Source: Gammaproteobacteria bacterium | Lineage (GTDB): Bacteria; Pseudomonadota; Gammaproteobacteria; Arenicellales; Poriferihabitantaceae | DNA: 5,299 bases | Direction of reading: 5' to 3' | NCBI GenBank assembly: GCA_020027415.1 | Contig: JAHRAW010000207.1 | Location: 1-5,299, forward strand | In this document: one piece after another, positions 1-5,299 of the stretch | How the letters are laid out: each line of letters starts with the position of its first letter | Numbering within the stretch: position 1 is the first letter of the stretch | Notes under the pieces: generated by a model | Seen by the model: only the letters and a program-made list of their open reading frames with translations | Told to the model about the DNA's origin: nothing | Databases searched by the model: none | Program-made: the position numbers and the translations under genes

Positions 1-908
1 AGCACGAGGACACCCGTAGCGACAAGGAGGATTTGTTGACCATGTATCAGCAAGTGGTGGGCGTCTCCTCCAGCCCGATTTGCCTTGCCTACCCCGACCA
101 TGACGCCATCAACCGCTTGCTGGAACAACAAATCGCAACGCCGCCAACGCTGGATTTTGTCGCCGCCGATGGGGTTGCGCAACAAGTGTGGCGCATCCAA
201 GATCCGGCGACGCAGCAACAATTTCAGCAACTCTTTGCCGCGATTGAAACCACCTATCTCACCGATGGGCATCATCGCGCCGCCGCCGGTTGGCGCTATG
301 CGCAGCGACAGCGAAAGCAGCAAAGCGCAGCCGGCTTAGAGCGCGACGGCGAGCGCGCAGCGCAGTCGCAGCCGTATAACCAATTGTTGGTCGCGCTGTT
401 TTCCACCAAACAACTAGCCTTGCTGCCCTTTCATCGCGCGGTGCGCGACCTCAACGGCTTATCCGAAGCCGAACTGGTGCACGCGTTGCAACAAGATTTT
501 TCCGTGCAGCCGCTTGCCGCGCAGACGCCGTTCGTGCCGAGCCGACACGGTGAATTCGGCATGTTGGTGAATCGCCGCTGGTATCAACTGCGAAGCCAAC
601 TGAACGTGGGCAACCAAACCGATCCGGTCAGCGCGTTGGATGTTTCCATCTTGCAAAATCACATCCTGCGACCGTTGTTGGGGATTACTGATACGCGCAG
701 CGACCCGCGGCTGGATTATGTTTCCGGGGTGATGGGCGGCGCCGGGCTGGAGCAAAAATGCGCTGAAGGCTGGGCGGTGTGTTTTGCCTGTTATCCCACT
801 TCCATCGCTCAACTGATGACGGTGGCGGATGCCGGCGCGCTGATGCCGCCAAAATCCACCTATTTTGACCCCAAAGCCCGCTCCGGTATTTTCATCCGCC
901 CGAAATAG
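1..908 (+). CDS. DUF1015-family protein, C-terminal part (5' end outside window)
   Basis: Conserved family of unknown biochemical function, normally about 400 residues; 301 are visible here. The frame is open to the window edge (first full codon at position 3). The residues before any in-window start codon, HEDTRSDKED, fit the family pattern of an HE.T segment, then K.D and the 'SPI..Y' stretch (here SSPICLAY), so the TTG at 33 and ATG at 42 are internal codons. Family signatures: DGHHR at 264-278; LDVSILQNHILRPLLGI around 637-680; and the C-terminal block VADAGALMPPKSTYFDPK followed by SGIFIR. No signal peptide or membrane segment is seen in this part, suggesting a cytosolic protein. The DGHHR motif resembles one in ParB-like nucleotide-handling proteins, but any function from that is inference. 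It ends at TAG, converging on prmC 132 bp away. A residue stretch rich in Q, R and A (about 285-380) is probably a variable linker. Confidence 0.93.
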   Translation, partial: HEDTRSDKEDLLTMYQQVVGVSSSPICLAYPDHDAINRLLEQQIATPPTLDFVAADGVAQQVWRIQDPATQQQFQQLFAAIETTYLTDGHHRAAAGWRYAQRQRKQQSAAGLERDGERAAQSQPYNQLLVALFSTKQLALLPFHRAVRDLNGLSEAELVHALQQDFSVQPLAAQTPFVPSRHGEFGMLVNRRWYQLRSQLNVGNQTDPVSALDVSILQNHILRPLLGITDTRSDPRLDYVSGVMGGAGLEQKCAEGWAVCFACYPTSIAQLMTVADAGALMPPKSTYFDPKARSGIFIRPK

Positions 909-1040
909 CGGCTACCACCGATACTGCGTGGAATCAGTTAGCGGAAAGAATGCTAAGCCTAAACACACGCTACGCCTAAACACACTACGCCTAAACACGC
1001 TACGCCTAAACACGTTGCGCAGTCGTCAGACCATTTCGCG
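909..1040. other. Spacer between converging genes, no clear terminator
   Basis: This 132-bp spacer separates the TAG of the DUF1015 gene from the TGA of prmC. About half of it is the tandem repeat at 952-1020. I looked for a GC-rich stem followed by a T run on either strand and saw none. The best pairing is a weak CCAC/GTGG stem near 917-933 with no T tract. Termination here may be Rho-dependent or may read through into antisense transcription. Confidence 0.6.
952..1020. repeat. Four-copy tandem repeat, unit about 15 bp
   Basis: The unit is ctaaacacgctacgc. Copies lie at 959-975 (17 bp, with an extra 'ac' in the ACACAC tract), 976-990 (one change, a for g), 991-1005 (the reference unit) and 1006-1020 (two changes, giving gttgcgc). 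A partial degenerate copy, gctaagc, precedes the array at 952-958. The units have no internal dyad, so this is not a hairpin terminator, and there are no spacers, so it is not CRISPR. It looks like a minisatellite produced by slippage, possibly variable in copy number between strains. Confidence 0.9.
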
Positions 1041-1934
1041 TCACGCCGCCGCCGGCAGCTCTCGCCCCCACGCATATAAACCCTGTGCCACCCGCTCAAT
1101 TCCGCCGAGGTCGCGGTAGGTGGCGATGTCGGCAAACCCGTGCTGTTTAAGTTCGGCGCGCACCGCGGCGGCTTGCTGGTAGCCGCATTCTAATAACAAA
1201 CCGCCGCCGACCGGCAAATACCCCGGCGCCGCGGCGATTATTTGCCGTAAATCGGCGAGTCCATTGAGCGGCGAAAGCAAGGCTAAATTCGGTTCAAAAC
1301 GCACATCGCCCTGCTGCAAGTGGCGGTCGCCGGCGGCAACATAAGGCGGATTGGACACGATTAAATCAAACCGCCGCCCCGGCACCGCCGCAAACCAAGA
1401 CCCCCAACAAAACTCCACCTGCGCTAATTTGCGCCCGCTGGCGGCGAGCCATCGCTGATTGCATTTTGCCACCGCAAGCGCAGCGCGCGAAATATCGGTG
1501 GCGACGATATGGCAGCGCGGCATTTCACTCGCCAACGCCAACGCAATTGCGCCGCTGCCGGTGCCTAATTCCAAGATGGAGGCAATTTCGCGGCGCTTGG
1601 CATGCGCCAACACGCGTTCCACCAATAACTCCGAGTCGGCGCGGGGAATCAGCACATCGGGGGTGATTTTCAGCGGCAACGACCAGAATTCCTGTTGCCC
1701 GGTTAAGTAGGCAATCGGCTCTCCGCGCGCCCTTCTCTCCACCAAACCGCTAAATTCCGCGGCTTGTCGGTGCGGCAGCGGCTGCAAAGCATCGGCAAGC
1801 AATGCGCCGCGCGATTTGCCGGTCAAGTAACTTAACAACGCTTCGGCATCCACCGCGCCGGCATCGCCATCCGCGCCGCCGGCGGCAAGCCGCCGACCCG
1901 CCCAGCGCAATAAATCTTGGAGGTTGGCGGTCAT
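1041..1934 (-). CDS. prmC: Peptide chain release factor N5-glutamine methyltransferase
   Basis: A SAM-dependent methyltransferase (PrmC/HemK) that methylates the side-chain amide of the glutamine in the GGQ motif of RF1 and RF2, raising termination efficiency. It is cytosolic. The 297 residues compare with about 280 usually. An N-terminal helical substrate-binding domain covers about residues 1-85 (including GEPIAYLTGQQEFW at 71-84). IPRADSELLVE at 96-106 matches the usual IPRPDTE..VE, with Ala replacing the second proline. The SAM loop LELGTGSGAIAL is at 121-132, the acidic VATDIS at 144-149, and the catalytic NPPY, which holds the target glutamine, at 195-198. DLGGIERVAQG near the C-terminus is also typical. 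The ATG overlaps the TGA of prfA as ATGA and no strong Shine-Dalgarno site is visible, so translation is probably coupled to prfA, whose product is its substrate. It ends in TGA facing the DUF1015 gene. Confidence 0.98.
   Translation of the reverse strand: MTANLQDLLRWAGRRLAAGGADGDAGAVDAEALLSYLTGKSRGALLADALQPLPHRQAAEFSGLVERRARGEPIAYLTGQQEFWSLPLKITPDVLIPRADSELLVERVLAHAKRREIASILELGTGSGAIALALASEMPRCHIVATDISRAALAVAKCNQRWLAASGRKLAQVEFCWGSWFAAVPGRRFDLIVSNPPYVAAGDRHLQQGDVRFEPNLALLSPLNGLADLRQIIAAAPGYLPVGGGLLLECGYQQAAAVRAELKQHGFADIATYRDLGGIERVAQGLYAWGRELPAAA
1931..1934 (-). promoter_or_regulatory. ATGA stop/start overlap of prfA and prmC
   Basis: On the minus strand the prmC ATG (1934-1932) and the prfA TGA (1933-1931) share bases as ATGA. 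The sequence just upstream, ending cgcacctcgc, offers no good Shine-Dalgarno site. Re-initiation by ribosomes finishing prfA is the likely way prmC is translated, which would tie methyltransferase output to RF1 output. Confidence 0.85.
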
Positions 1935-3019
1935 GCGAGGTGCGGTGATTCGGCTAACAAGTTTGCGCGATGCTCGGCGATTAGGGGGTCAATCAACGGA
2001 GCGAGGTCGCCGGCGAGGATCGCATCCAGTTTATACAAGGTCAGCCCGAGGCGATGCTCGGTCACCCGCCCGTGCGGAAAATTATAAGTTCGGATGCGCT
2101 CCGAGCGATCGCCGCTACCCACCAACGATTTGCGCGTACTCGCCTGCTGCTGCTGTTGCTTCTGTGTTTCGGCTTCCAACAAGCGCGATTTCAAAACCGC
2201 CATGGCGCGCGCGCGGTTCTTGTGTTGGGAACGCTGATCTTGGCATTCAACCACCAATCCACTCGGTAAATGCTTGATTCTAATGGCTGAATCGGTTTTA
2301 TTTACATGCTGCCCGCCGGCTCCGGAAGCGCGAAAAGTATCCACTTTAAGATCGCTCGTCTTGATTTCCATGTCATCCATTTCATCGGCTTCGGGCAACA
2401 CCGCCACGGTGCAAGCCGAGGTATGAATGCGCCCTTGCGACTCGGTTTCCGGCACCCGCTGCACCCGATGCGCGCCGCTCTCAAATTTTAATCGCGCATA
2501 CACTTGCGCGCCGACGATGCGACTGATGATTTCTTTATAGCCGCCGTGTTCGCCTTCGCTGCGGCTCATTACCTCCACCCGCCAGCCGCAACTTTCCGCG
2601 TACGCGTGATACATCTTAAACAAATCGCCGACAAATAACGCCGCTTCATCGCCACCGGTGCCGGCGCGAATTTCCAAAAAAAGATTGCGTTGGTCGTTGC
2701 GCTGCTTGGGCAATAATAAAGTTTGCAACGCGGTTTCGGATTCGGCGAGGGTTTGTTCAAGCGCGGGCAGTTCATCTTTCGCCAGCGCGCGGATGGCATC
2801 ATCCGAGTCCGACAACATCGCCCTCGTTTCGGTTAACTGGCGGGCAAGCCATTGGTGGCTGGAAAAGCCCTCCACGACCGGCTCAATCTCTGCAAGTTCA
2901 ATGGACAAGTTGCGAAACTGCTTCTGCGCCGCAATCACCGCCGGGTCAGATAATAACGCCCGCAGTTCCGCGCAACGCTCCACGACTTGGCGCAGTTTAT
3001 CTTTGGTTGTTGGATTCAT
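1931..3019 (-). CDS. prfA: Peptide chain release factor 1 (RF1)
   Basis: RF1 recognises UAA and UAG in the ribosomal A site and triggers peptide release. The chosen ATG gives 362 residues, close to the 360 of E. coli RF1, and MNPTTKDKLRQVVERCAEL aligns with the start of that protein. A TTG at 3037 would add six residues (MPAVDA) and is less likely. Order of domains: helical N-terminal domain (about 1-95), the RAGTGGDEAALF region (about 118-129), the codon-reading loop RVPETESQGRIH with its P-x-T tripeptide as PET at 190-192, the catalytic SGAGGQHVN with GGQ at 235-237, and the C-terminal GSGDRSERIRTYNFP block. The RF1-type PxT, rather than the SPF of RF2, and the lack of a programmed frameshift identify it as RF1. 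A five-glutamine run at 288-292 lies on the exposed helix after the GGQ domain. It is 83 bp downstream of hemA, and its TGA overlaps the prmC start by 4 bp. Confidence 0.98.
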   Translation of the reverse strand: MNPTTKDKLRQVVERCAELRALLSDPAVIAAQKQFRNLSIELAEIEPVVEGFSSHQWLARQLTETRAMLSDSDDAIRALAKDELPALEQTLAESETALQTLLLPKQRNDQRNLFLEIRAGTGGDEAALFVGDLFKMYHAYAESCGWRVEVMSRSEGEHGGYKEIISRIVGAQVYARLKFESGAHRVQRVPETESQGRIHTSACTVAVLPEADEMDDMEIKTSDLKVDTFRASGAGGQHVNKTDSAIRIKHLPSGLVVECQDQRSQHKNRARAMAVLKSRLLEAETQKQQQQQASTRKSLVGSGDRSERIRTYNFPHGRVTEHRLGLTLYKLDAILAGDLAPLIDPLIAEHRANLLAESPHLA

Positions 3020-3102
3020 CGCATCAACCGCCGGCAACTTTCCGCTTAATTTTTTGCTTCGCTACGCCACTTCGCGCCACCCGTTGCCACCAGCGGGCGG
3101 GG
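3020..3102 (-). other. hemA-prfA intercistronic gap
   Basis: This gap of 83 bp has no stem followed by a T run, so read-through from hemA into prfA is expected. A CGGCGG run eight bases before the prfA ATG could act as a poor ribosome binding site. I see no convincing promoter, though a weak internal prfA promoter cannot be excluded by eye. Confidence 0.5.
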
Positions 3103-4353
3103 CTAACAGCCAAAGAGTTTGTGCGCCGCAACGAGCAACTCAGCATTGCCGTCAAGGTGCGCCTGTTTGAGAACCTGGCTGGGATGGTGCGCGAATTTAT
3201 TGGCGAGCCCGCGCGCTAATTGTTGCACCACCACTTGCGCATCCTCGCCGTTGCGAATTTTTCGCATGGCCTTGTCCGCTTCTTCTTGTTGGAGGCGTTC
3301 CAAGCCCCGCCGCAGCGCGCAAATGGACGGCAACACTGCCAACGAGCGCATCCAATCCATGAACTGATCGACTTGCGAGTCAATCATATGTTCCGCTTGC
3401 TCGGCGGCGTGGCGGCGCAGTTTGCAATTACGCTGCACCACCGATTTGAGATCGTCCACATTGTACAGATGCACTTTGCGCAAGCGACTGACCTCCGCTT
3501 CCACATCGCGCGGCACTGCCAAATCAAGGATCAATATCGGTTTGTGTTTTTGTCGGCGATTTTCAAGCGCCCGTTCCACCGCGCCTTTGCCGAGAATTGG
3601 CAAGGTGCTGGCGGTGCACGAAACCACGATATCCACCCACGGCAGTTGATTGGGAATTTCCGCCAAGGTGATTGCCCGACAGCCTACCGACTTCACTAAG
3701 GCTTGCGCTTTATCCAGCGAGCGATTGGCGATGATGATTTGTTGCACCTTATTTTCTTTGAGGTGGCGCGCCATCAATTCAATGGTTTCCCCGGCGCCGA
3801 TGAGCAATACGGTTTGCTCGTTCAGGTGCGTAAAAATTTGCTTGGCAAGGTTGACTCCGGTATACGCGATGGACACCGAATTGGCGCCGATGGCGGTGTT
3901 GGTGCGCACTTGCTTTGCCACCGTAAAAGTATGCTGGAACAACCGATTTAGCACCTTGCCGACCGTGCCGACATCCACCGCAGTGTGAAACGCCGACTTC
4001 ATCTGCCCGAGTATTTGCGGCTCACCAATGACCATAGAATCCAGCCCCGAGGCAACCCGAAACGCGTGCTTGACCGCTTGTTCGTTGGCAAAATGATACA
4101 GGCACCCCGCCAACTGCGAACGGCTAAATCCGGTATGCCGACCGAACCAATTGAAAATTTGCTGTTCGTCGTCATGTTGCCCGCAATAAATTTCGGTGCG
4201 GTTGCAAGTGGATAAAATCGCGGCTTCGCTGACGCCCTGGGCGGCGGTCAAATCGCGCAACGCCGGGCGCACCGCGTGCGGCGCAAAAGCCGCTTGCTCG
4301 CGCAACGCCACGGGCGTTTTTTTGTGATTGAGTCCGATGGTGAGGAGGTTCAT
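3103..4353 (-). CDS. hemA: Glutamyl-tRNA reductase
   Basis: HemA reduces glutamyl-tRNA(Glu) with NADPH to glutamate-1-semialdehyde, the first committed step of the C5 route to heme and other tetrapyrroles. It acts as a cytosolic dimer. The ATG at 4353 gives 416 residues (E. coli has 418) and starts MNLLTIGLNHKKTPVALRE, the canonical N-terminus. Visible features: catalytic Cys50 in LSTCNRTEIY; His96 just before RVASGLDSMVIGEPQILGQ (99-117); NADPH-binding LLIGAGETIELMARHL at 183-198 followed by IIIANRS; the ILDLAVPRDVE block at 275-285; and the C-terminal dimerisation helices from about 300. It has no missing key residue. An in-frame extension to a TTG at 4494 is open but low in complexity and runs through the candidate promoter, so it was rejected. 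No clear Shine-Dalgarno precedes the ATG (ttggttgttttt). It ends in TAG and leads the operon with prfA and prmC. Confidence 0.98.
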   Translation of the reverse strand: MNLLTIGLNHKKTPVALREQAAFAPHAVRPALRDLTAAQGVSEAAILSTCNRTEIYCGQHDDEQQIFNWFGRHTGFSRSQLAGCLYHFANEQAVKHAFRVASGLDSMVIGEPQILGQMKSAFHTAVDVGTVGKVLNRLFQHTFTVAKQVRTNTAIGANSVSIAYTGVNLAKQIFTHLNEQTVLLIGAGETIELMARHLKENKVQQIIIANRSLDKAQALVKSVGCRAITLAEIPNQLPWVDIVVSCTASTLPILGKGAVERALENRRQKHKPILILDLAVPRDVEAEVSRLRKVHLYNVDDLKSVVQRNCKLRRHAAEQAEHMIDSQVDQFMDWMRSLAVLPSICALRRGLERLQQEEADKAMRKIRNGEDAQVVVQQLARGLANKFAHHPSQVLKQAHLDGNAELLVAAHKLFGC

Positions 4354-4404
4354 AAAAACAACCAATTGCGCAACTGAGCGGCAACTAATTCGGGGGCATA
4401 TTCT

Positions 4405-4433
4405 ACTATAAGACAAGCACATTGGGTAGCGAA
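4405..4433 (-). promoter_or_regulatory. Candidate hemA promoter
   Basis: Read on the minus strand, TATAGT (4410-4405) matches five of six bases of the sigma-70 -10 box. TTCGCT (4433-4428) sits 17 bp upstream and matches three of six bases of the -35 box. A transcript would start near 4398 and give a leader of about 45 nt before the hemA ATG. An overlapping TAGAAT (4405-4400) is an alternative -10. It is a moderate match made by eye. Confidence 0.4.
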
Positions 4434-4464
4434 GGTCGCTTGATAATCTTTGCCGCGGGCGGGT

Positions 4465-4482
4465 TTCGGCTTCGGCTTCGGT
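4465..4482. repeat. Three-copy hexamer repeat TTCGGC
   Basis: TTCGGC occurs at 4465-4470 and 4471-4476, followed by TTCGGT at 4477-4482. It lies upstream of the candidate hemA promoter and is not in a gene. On the minus strand it would read as the alternating Glu-Ala stretch of a false hemA N-terminal extension. Confidence 0.85.
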
Positions 4483-4525
4483 TGTGCTTGCCAACCGATT
4501 TACCGCCCCTAAGACACAAAACCGC

Positions 4526-4546
4526 GATTGGCGATTGGCGATTGGC
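4526..4546. repeat. Three-copy heptamer repeat GATTGGC
   Basis: Three exact, uninterrupted copies lie at 4526-4532, 4533-4539 and 4540-4546. They end three bases before the TGC of the extended -10 promoter. The first copy supplies a TTGGCG (4528-4533) at a -35-like position 19 bp from TATAAT. The array therefore occupies the -35 and spacer region of the lipoprotein promoter and could also bind a regulator. Confidence 0.95.
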
Positions 4547-4558
4547 TTTTGCTATAAT
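4528..4558 (+). promoter_or_regulatory. Extended -10 promoter for the lipoprotein gene
   Basis: TATAAT at 4553-4558 is a perfect -10 box and is preceded by TGC at 4550-4552, giving the extended -10 form TGnTATAAT. The best -35 is TTGGCG at 4528-4533, with a long 19-bp spacer. Extended -10 promoters tolerate a weak or badly spaced -35. Transcription would start near 4565, leaving a leader of about 120 nt before the ATG at 4686. Confidence 0.7.
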
Positions 4559-4602
4559 GAAACGTTTATATTCTAGTCTTCCAATTTCTCATACCAGATC
4601 GC

Positions 4603-4689
4603 ATGCGCGCCGGGTTTGTATGCGGCACCGGGCTGCAACGCCGAGTATTCCGCCGCTTCTCCCAGCAACGGCTTCTGATTTTCCAATGA
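4603..4689 (+). CDS. Possible 28-residue leader ORF overlapping the lipoprotein start
   Basis: An ATG at 4603 opens 28 codons, beginning MRAGFVCGTG and ending RLLIFQ, with TGA at 4687-4689. That stop overlaps the lipoprotein ATG (4686-4688) as ATGA, the same coupling geometry as prfA-prmC. It lies fully inside the predicted leader transcript. The peptide is basic (six arginines) and resembles nothing I recognise. There is no clear Shine-Dalgarno site before it, and an ORF this short could arise by chance. If translated, it would more likely serve coupling than have a function of its own. Confidence 0.3.
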   Translation: MRAGFVCGTGLQRRVFRRFSQQRLLIFQ

Positions 4690-5299
4690 ATTTTCTCAAC
4701 TACCGCAAGCCCGCCCCAAGCAGGCGATGCTGGTGGCCGCCGATTTTGCTGTTGCCGTGGTTGTTGCTATCGGCGTGCAGCGGGCTGACCGAAAGCACGC
4801 AGTCTGTGGCGGCGCCCAACACCGGGTTGCCGGAGCCGCGCGCAACCAGTGAACGCCGGGGCGGGAGTGCCACGCATCTCAGCGCCGAACTGCTTTATCA
4901 ACTGCTATTAGCGAATATCGCCGCGCAACGCGCGCATGGCCAAGTCGCCATGGAGTCCATGACGCGCGCCGCGCGCCTATCGCAACATCGCAAAGTGGTC
5001 GCTTGGGCAATGCAATTGGCGGAGCAACAGCAAGATCATCAGCGGGTAATTGCGTTATCGCATCTGCTGGAACGGCTCGCCCCGGATCATTTTCGCAACC
5101 AACTGGCGCGCGCTGAGGCGCAGTTTAGCAACCAACAGCCTGCGCAAGCCTTGCAAACCTTGATGACGCTTGCGCGCGCGCAGCGGGCGGCGGCGGAGAC
5201 GACCGCGCCAATCTTGCAAATGATTGCCGAACTGCTGGCGCAGCAATCGCCGCCGCCGCTGTCGCAATTGCGCGCGGCGATGCAAACTGTGCCAAACAA
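4686..5299 (+). CDS. TPR-repeat outer-membrane lipoprotein, N-terminal part (3' end outside window)
   Basis: The frame stays open for 204 full codons to the window edge. The N-terminus is a lipoprotein signal peptide: MNFLNYRKPAPSRR, a hydrophobic core (about 16-28, WWPPILLLPWLLL), then the lipobox LSAC with the lipidated Cys31. Ser at +2 (not Asp) predicts export to the outer membrane by the Lol system. A low-complexity linker (about 32-64) precedes an alpha-helical region with TPR-like spacing, including AELLYQLLLANIAAQRAHG at 67-85, IALSHLLERLAPDH at 122-135 and a QPAQALQTL helix. This matches the TPR protein found beside hemA and before lolB in Pseudomonas-type genomes; the link is from memory. 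Its partner is unknown. The ATG at 4686 is chosen because it sits just before the signal peptide. An in-frame ATG at 4620 would add 22 residues. Neither has a good Shine-Dalgarno site. Confidence 0.85.
   Translation, partial: MNFLNYRKPAPSRRCWWPPILLLPWLLLSACSGLTESTQSVAAPNTGLPEPRATSERRGGSATHLSAELLYQLLLANIAAQRAHGQVAMESMTRAARLSQHRKVVAWAMQLAEQQQDHQRVIALSHLLERLAPDHFRNQLARAEAQFSNQQPAQALQTLMTLARAQRAAAETTAPILQMIAELLAQQSPPPLSQLRAAMQTVPN

Larger units (their letters stand above)
4354..4685. other. Divergent control region between hemA and the lipoprotein gene
   Basis: This 332-bp stretch lies between two divergent starts. From left to right it holds the hemA 5' leader, a candidate minus-strand promoter (4405-4433), a hexamer repeat (4465-4482), a heptamer repeat (4526-4546), a plus-strand extended -10 promoter (4550-4558) and a leader of about 120 nt that contains a 28-codon ORF. 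It is more AT-rich around 4555-4600 than its surroundings. I see no tRNA, riboswitch or intrinsic terminator in it. Confidence 0.7.

Noticed and set aside
33..908. The TTG at 33 or ATG at 42 as the start of the DUF1015 gene
   Set aside because: The frame is open back to the window edge, the upstream residues fit the family, and an AGGAGG-like aaggagg just before 33 is explained as coding sequence. Starting here would remove the N-terminal quarter of the protein.
952..1020. A CRISPR array
   Set aside because: The 15-bp units are directly adjacent with no unique spacers and no cas genes are present.
909..1040. A bidirectional intrinsic terminator between converging genes
   Set aside because: The only stem seen is four base pairs with a nine-base loop and no T run on either strand.
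865..1119. An 84-codon plus-strand ORF with repeated TLRLN peptides across the gene junction
   Set aside because: It overlaps the ends of two well-supported genes. Its repeats merely reflect a 15-bp DNA period that is a multiple of three, and it matches no protein I recognise.
2658..3170. A 170-codon plus-strand ORF opposite prfA
   Set aside because: It is antisense to a clear RF1 gene, has no recognisable motif, and is a typical shadow frame in GC-rich DNA.
4354..4494. A 47-residue N-terminal extension of HemA
   Set aside because: It begins at TTG, is low in complexity, crosses the candidate promoter, and would make HemA far longer than the family. MNLLTIGLNH at 4353 is the canonical start.
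5055..5299. Arg-rich minus-strand ORFs at the right edge
   Set aside because: They are antisense shadows of the lipoprotein gene, whose own frame is open throughout and has a signal peptide and lipobox.

Overview
The window looks like ordinary chromosomal DNA from a GC-rich gammaproteobacterium. The gene order hemA-prfA-prmC is a hallmark of that class. A divergently transcribed TPR lipoprotein gene next to hemA is the arrangement I know from Pseudomonas-like genomes, where that gene is followed by lolB, ispE and prs. I cannot name the genus. I see no tRNA, rRNA, insertion sequence, phage gene or CRISPR array.

Layout from left to right: (1) Positions 1-908 (+) hold the C-terminal 301 residues of a DUF1015-family protein whose start lies outside the window. 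(2) Positions 909-1040 are a short spacer between converging genes, containing a four-copy tandem repeat of about 15 bp. (3) Positions 4353-1041 on the minus strand carry the probable operon hemA (glutamyl-tRNA reductase), prfA (peptide chain release factor 1) and prmC (release factor glutamine methyltransferase). The prfA stop and prmC start overlap as ATGA, and 83 bp separate hemA from prfA. (4) Positions 4354-4685 are a divergent control region. It has a candidate hemA promoter, a strong extended -10 promoter facing right, two short tandem repeats (a hexamer and a heptamer), and a 28-codon ORF whose stop overlaps the next gene's start. (5) Positions 4686-5299 (+) are the first 204 codons of a predicted outer-membrane lipoprotein with TPR-like helices, cut by the window end.

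HemA makes glutamate-1-semialdehyde, the committed tetrapyrrole precursor, from glutamyl-tRNA. RF1 terminates translation at UAA and UAG. PrmC methylates the glutamine of the RF1 GGQ motif, so the last two genes encode an enzyme and its substrate and appear translationally coupled. The pairing with hemA is conserved but not a shared pathway.

I found no convincing new multi-gene system. The points most worth checking are the leader ORF and heptamer array in front of the lipoprotein gene, the tandem repeat between converging genes, and the uncharacterised DUF1015 protein.
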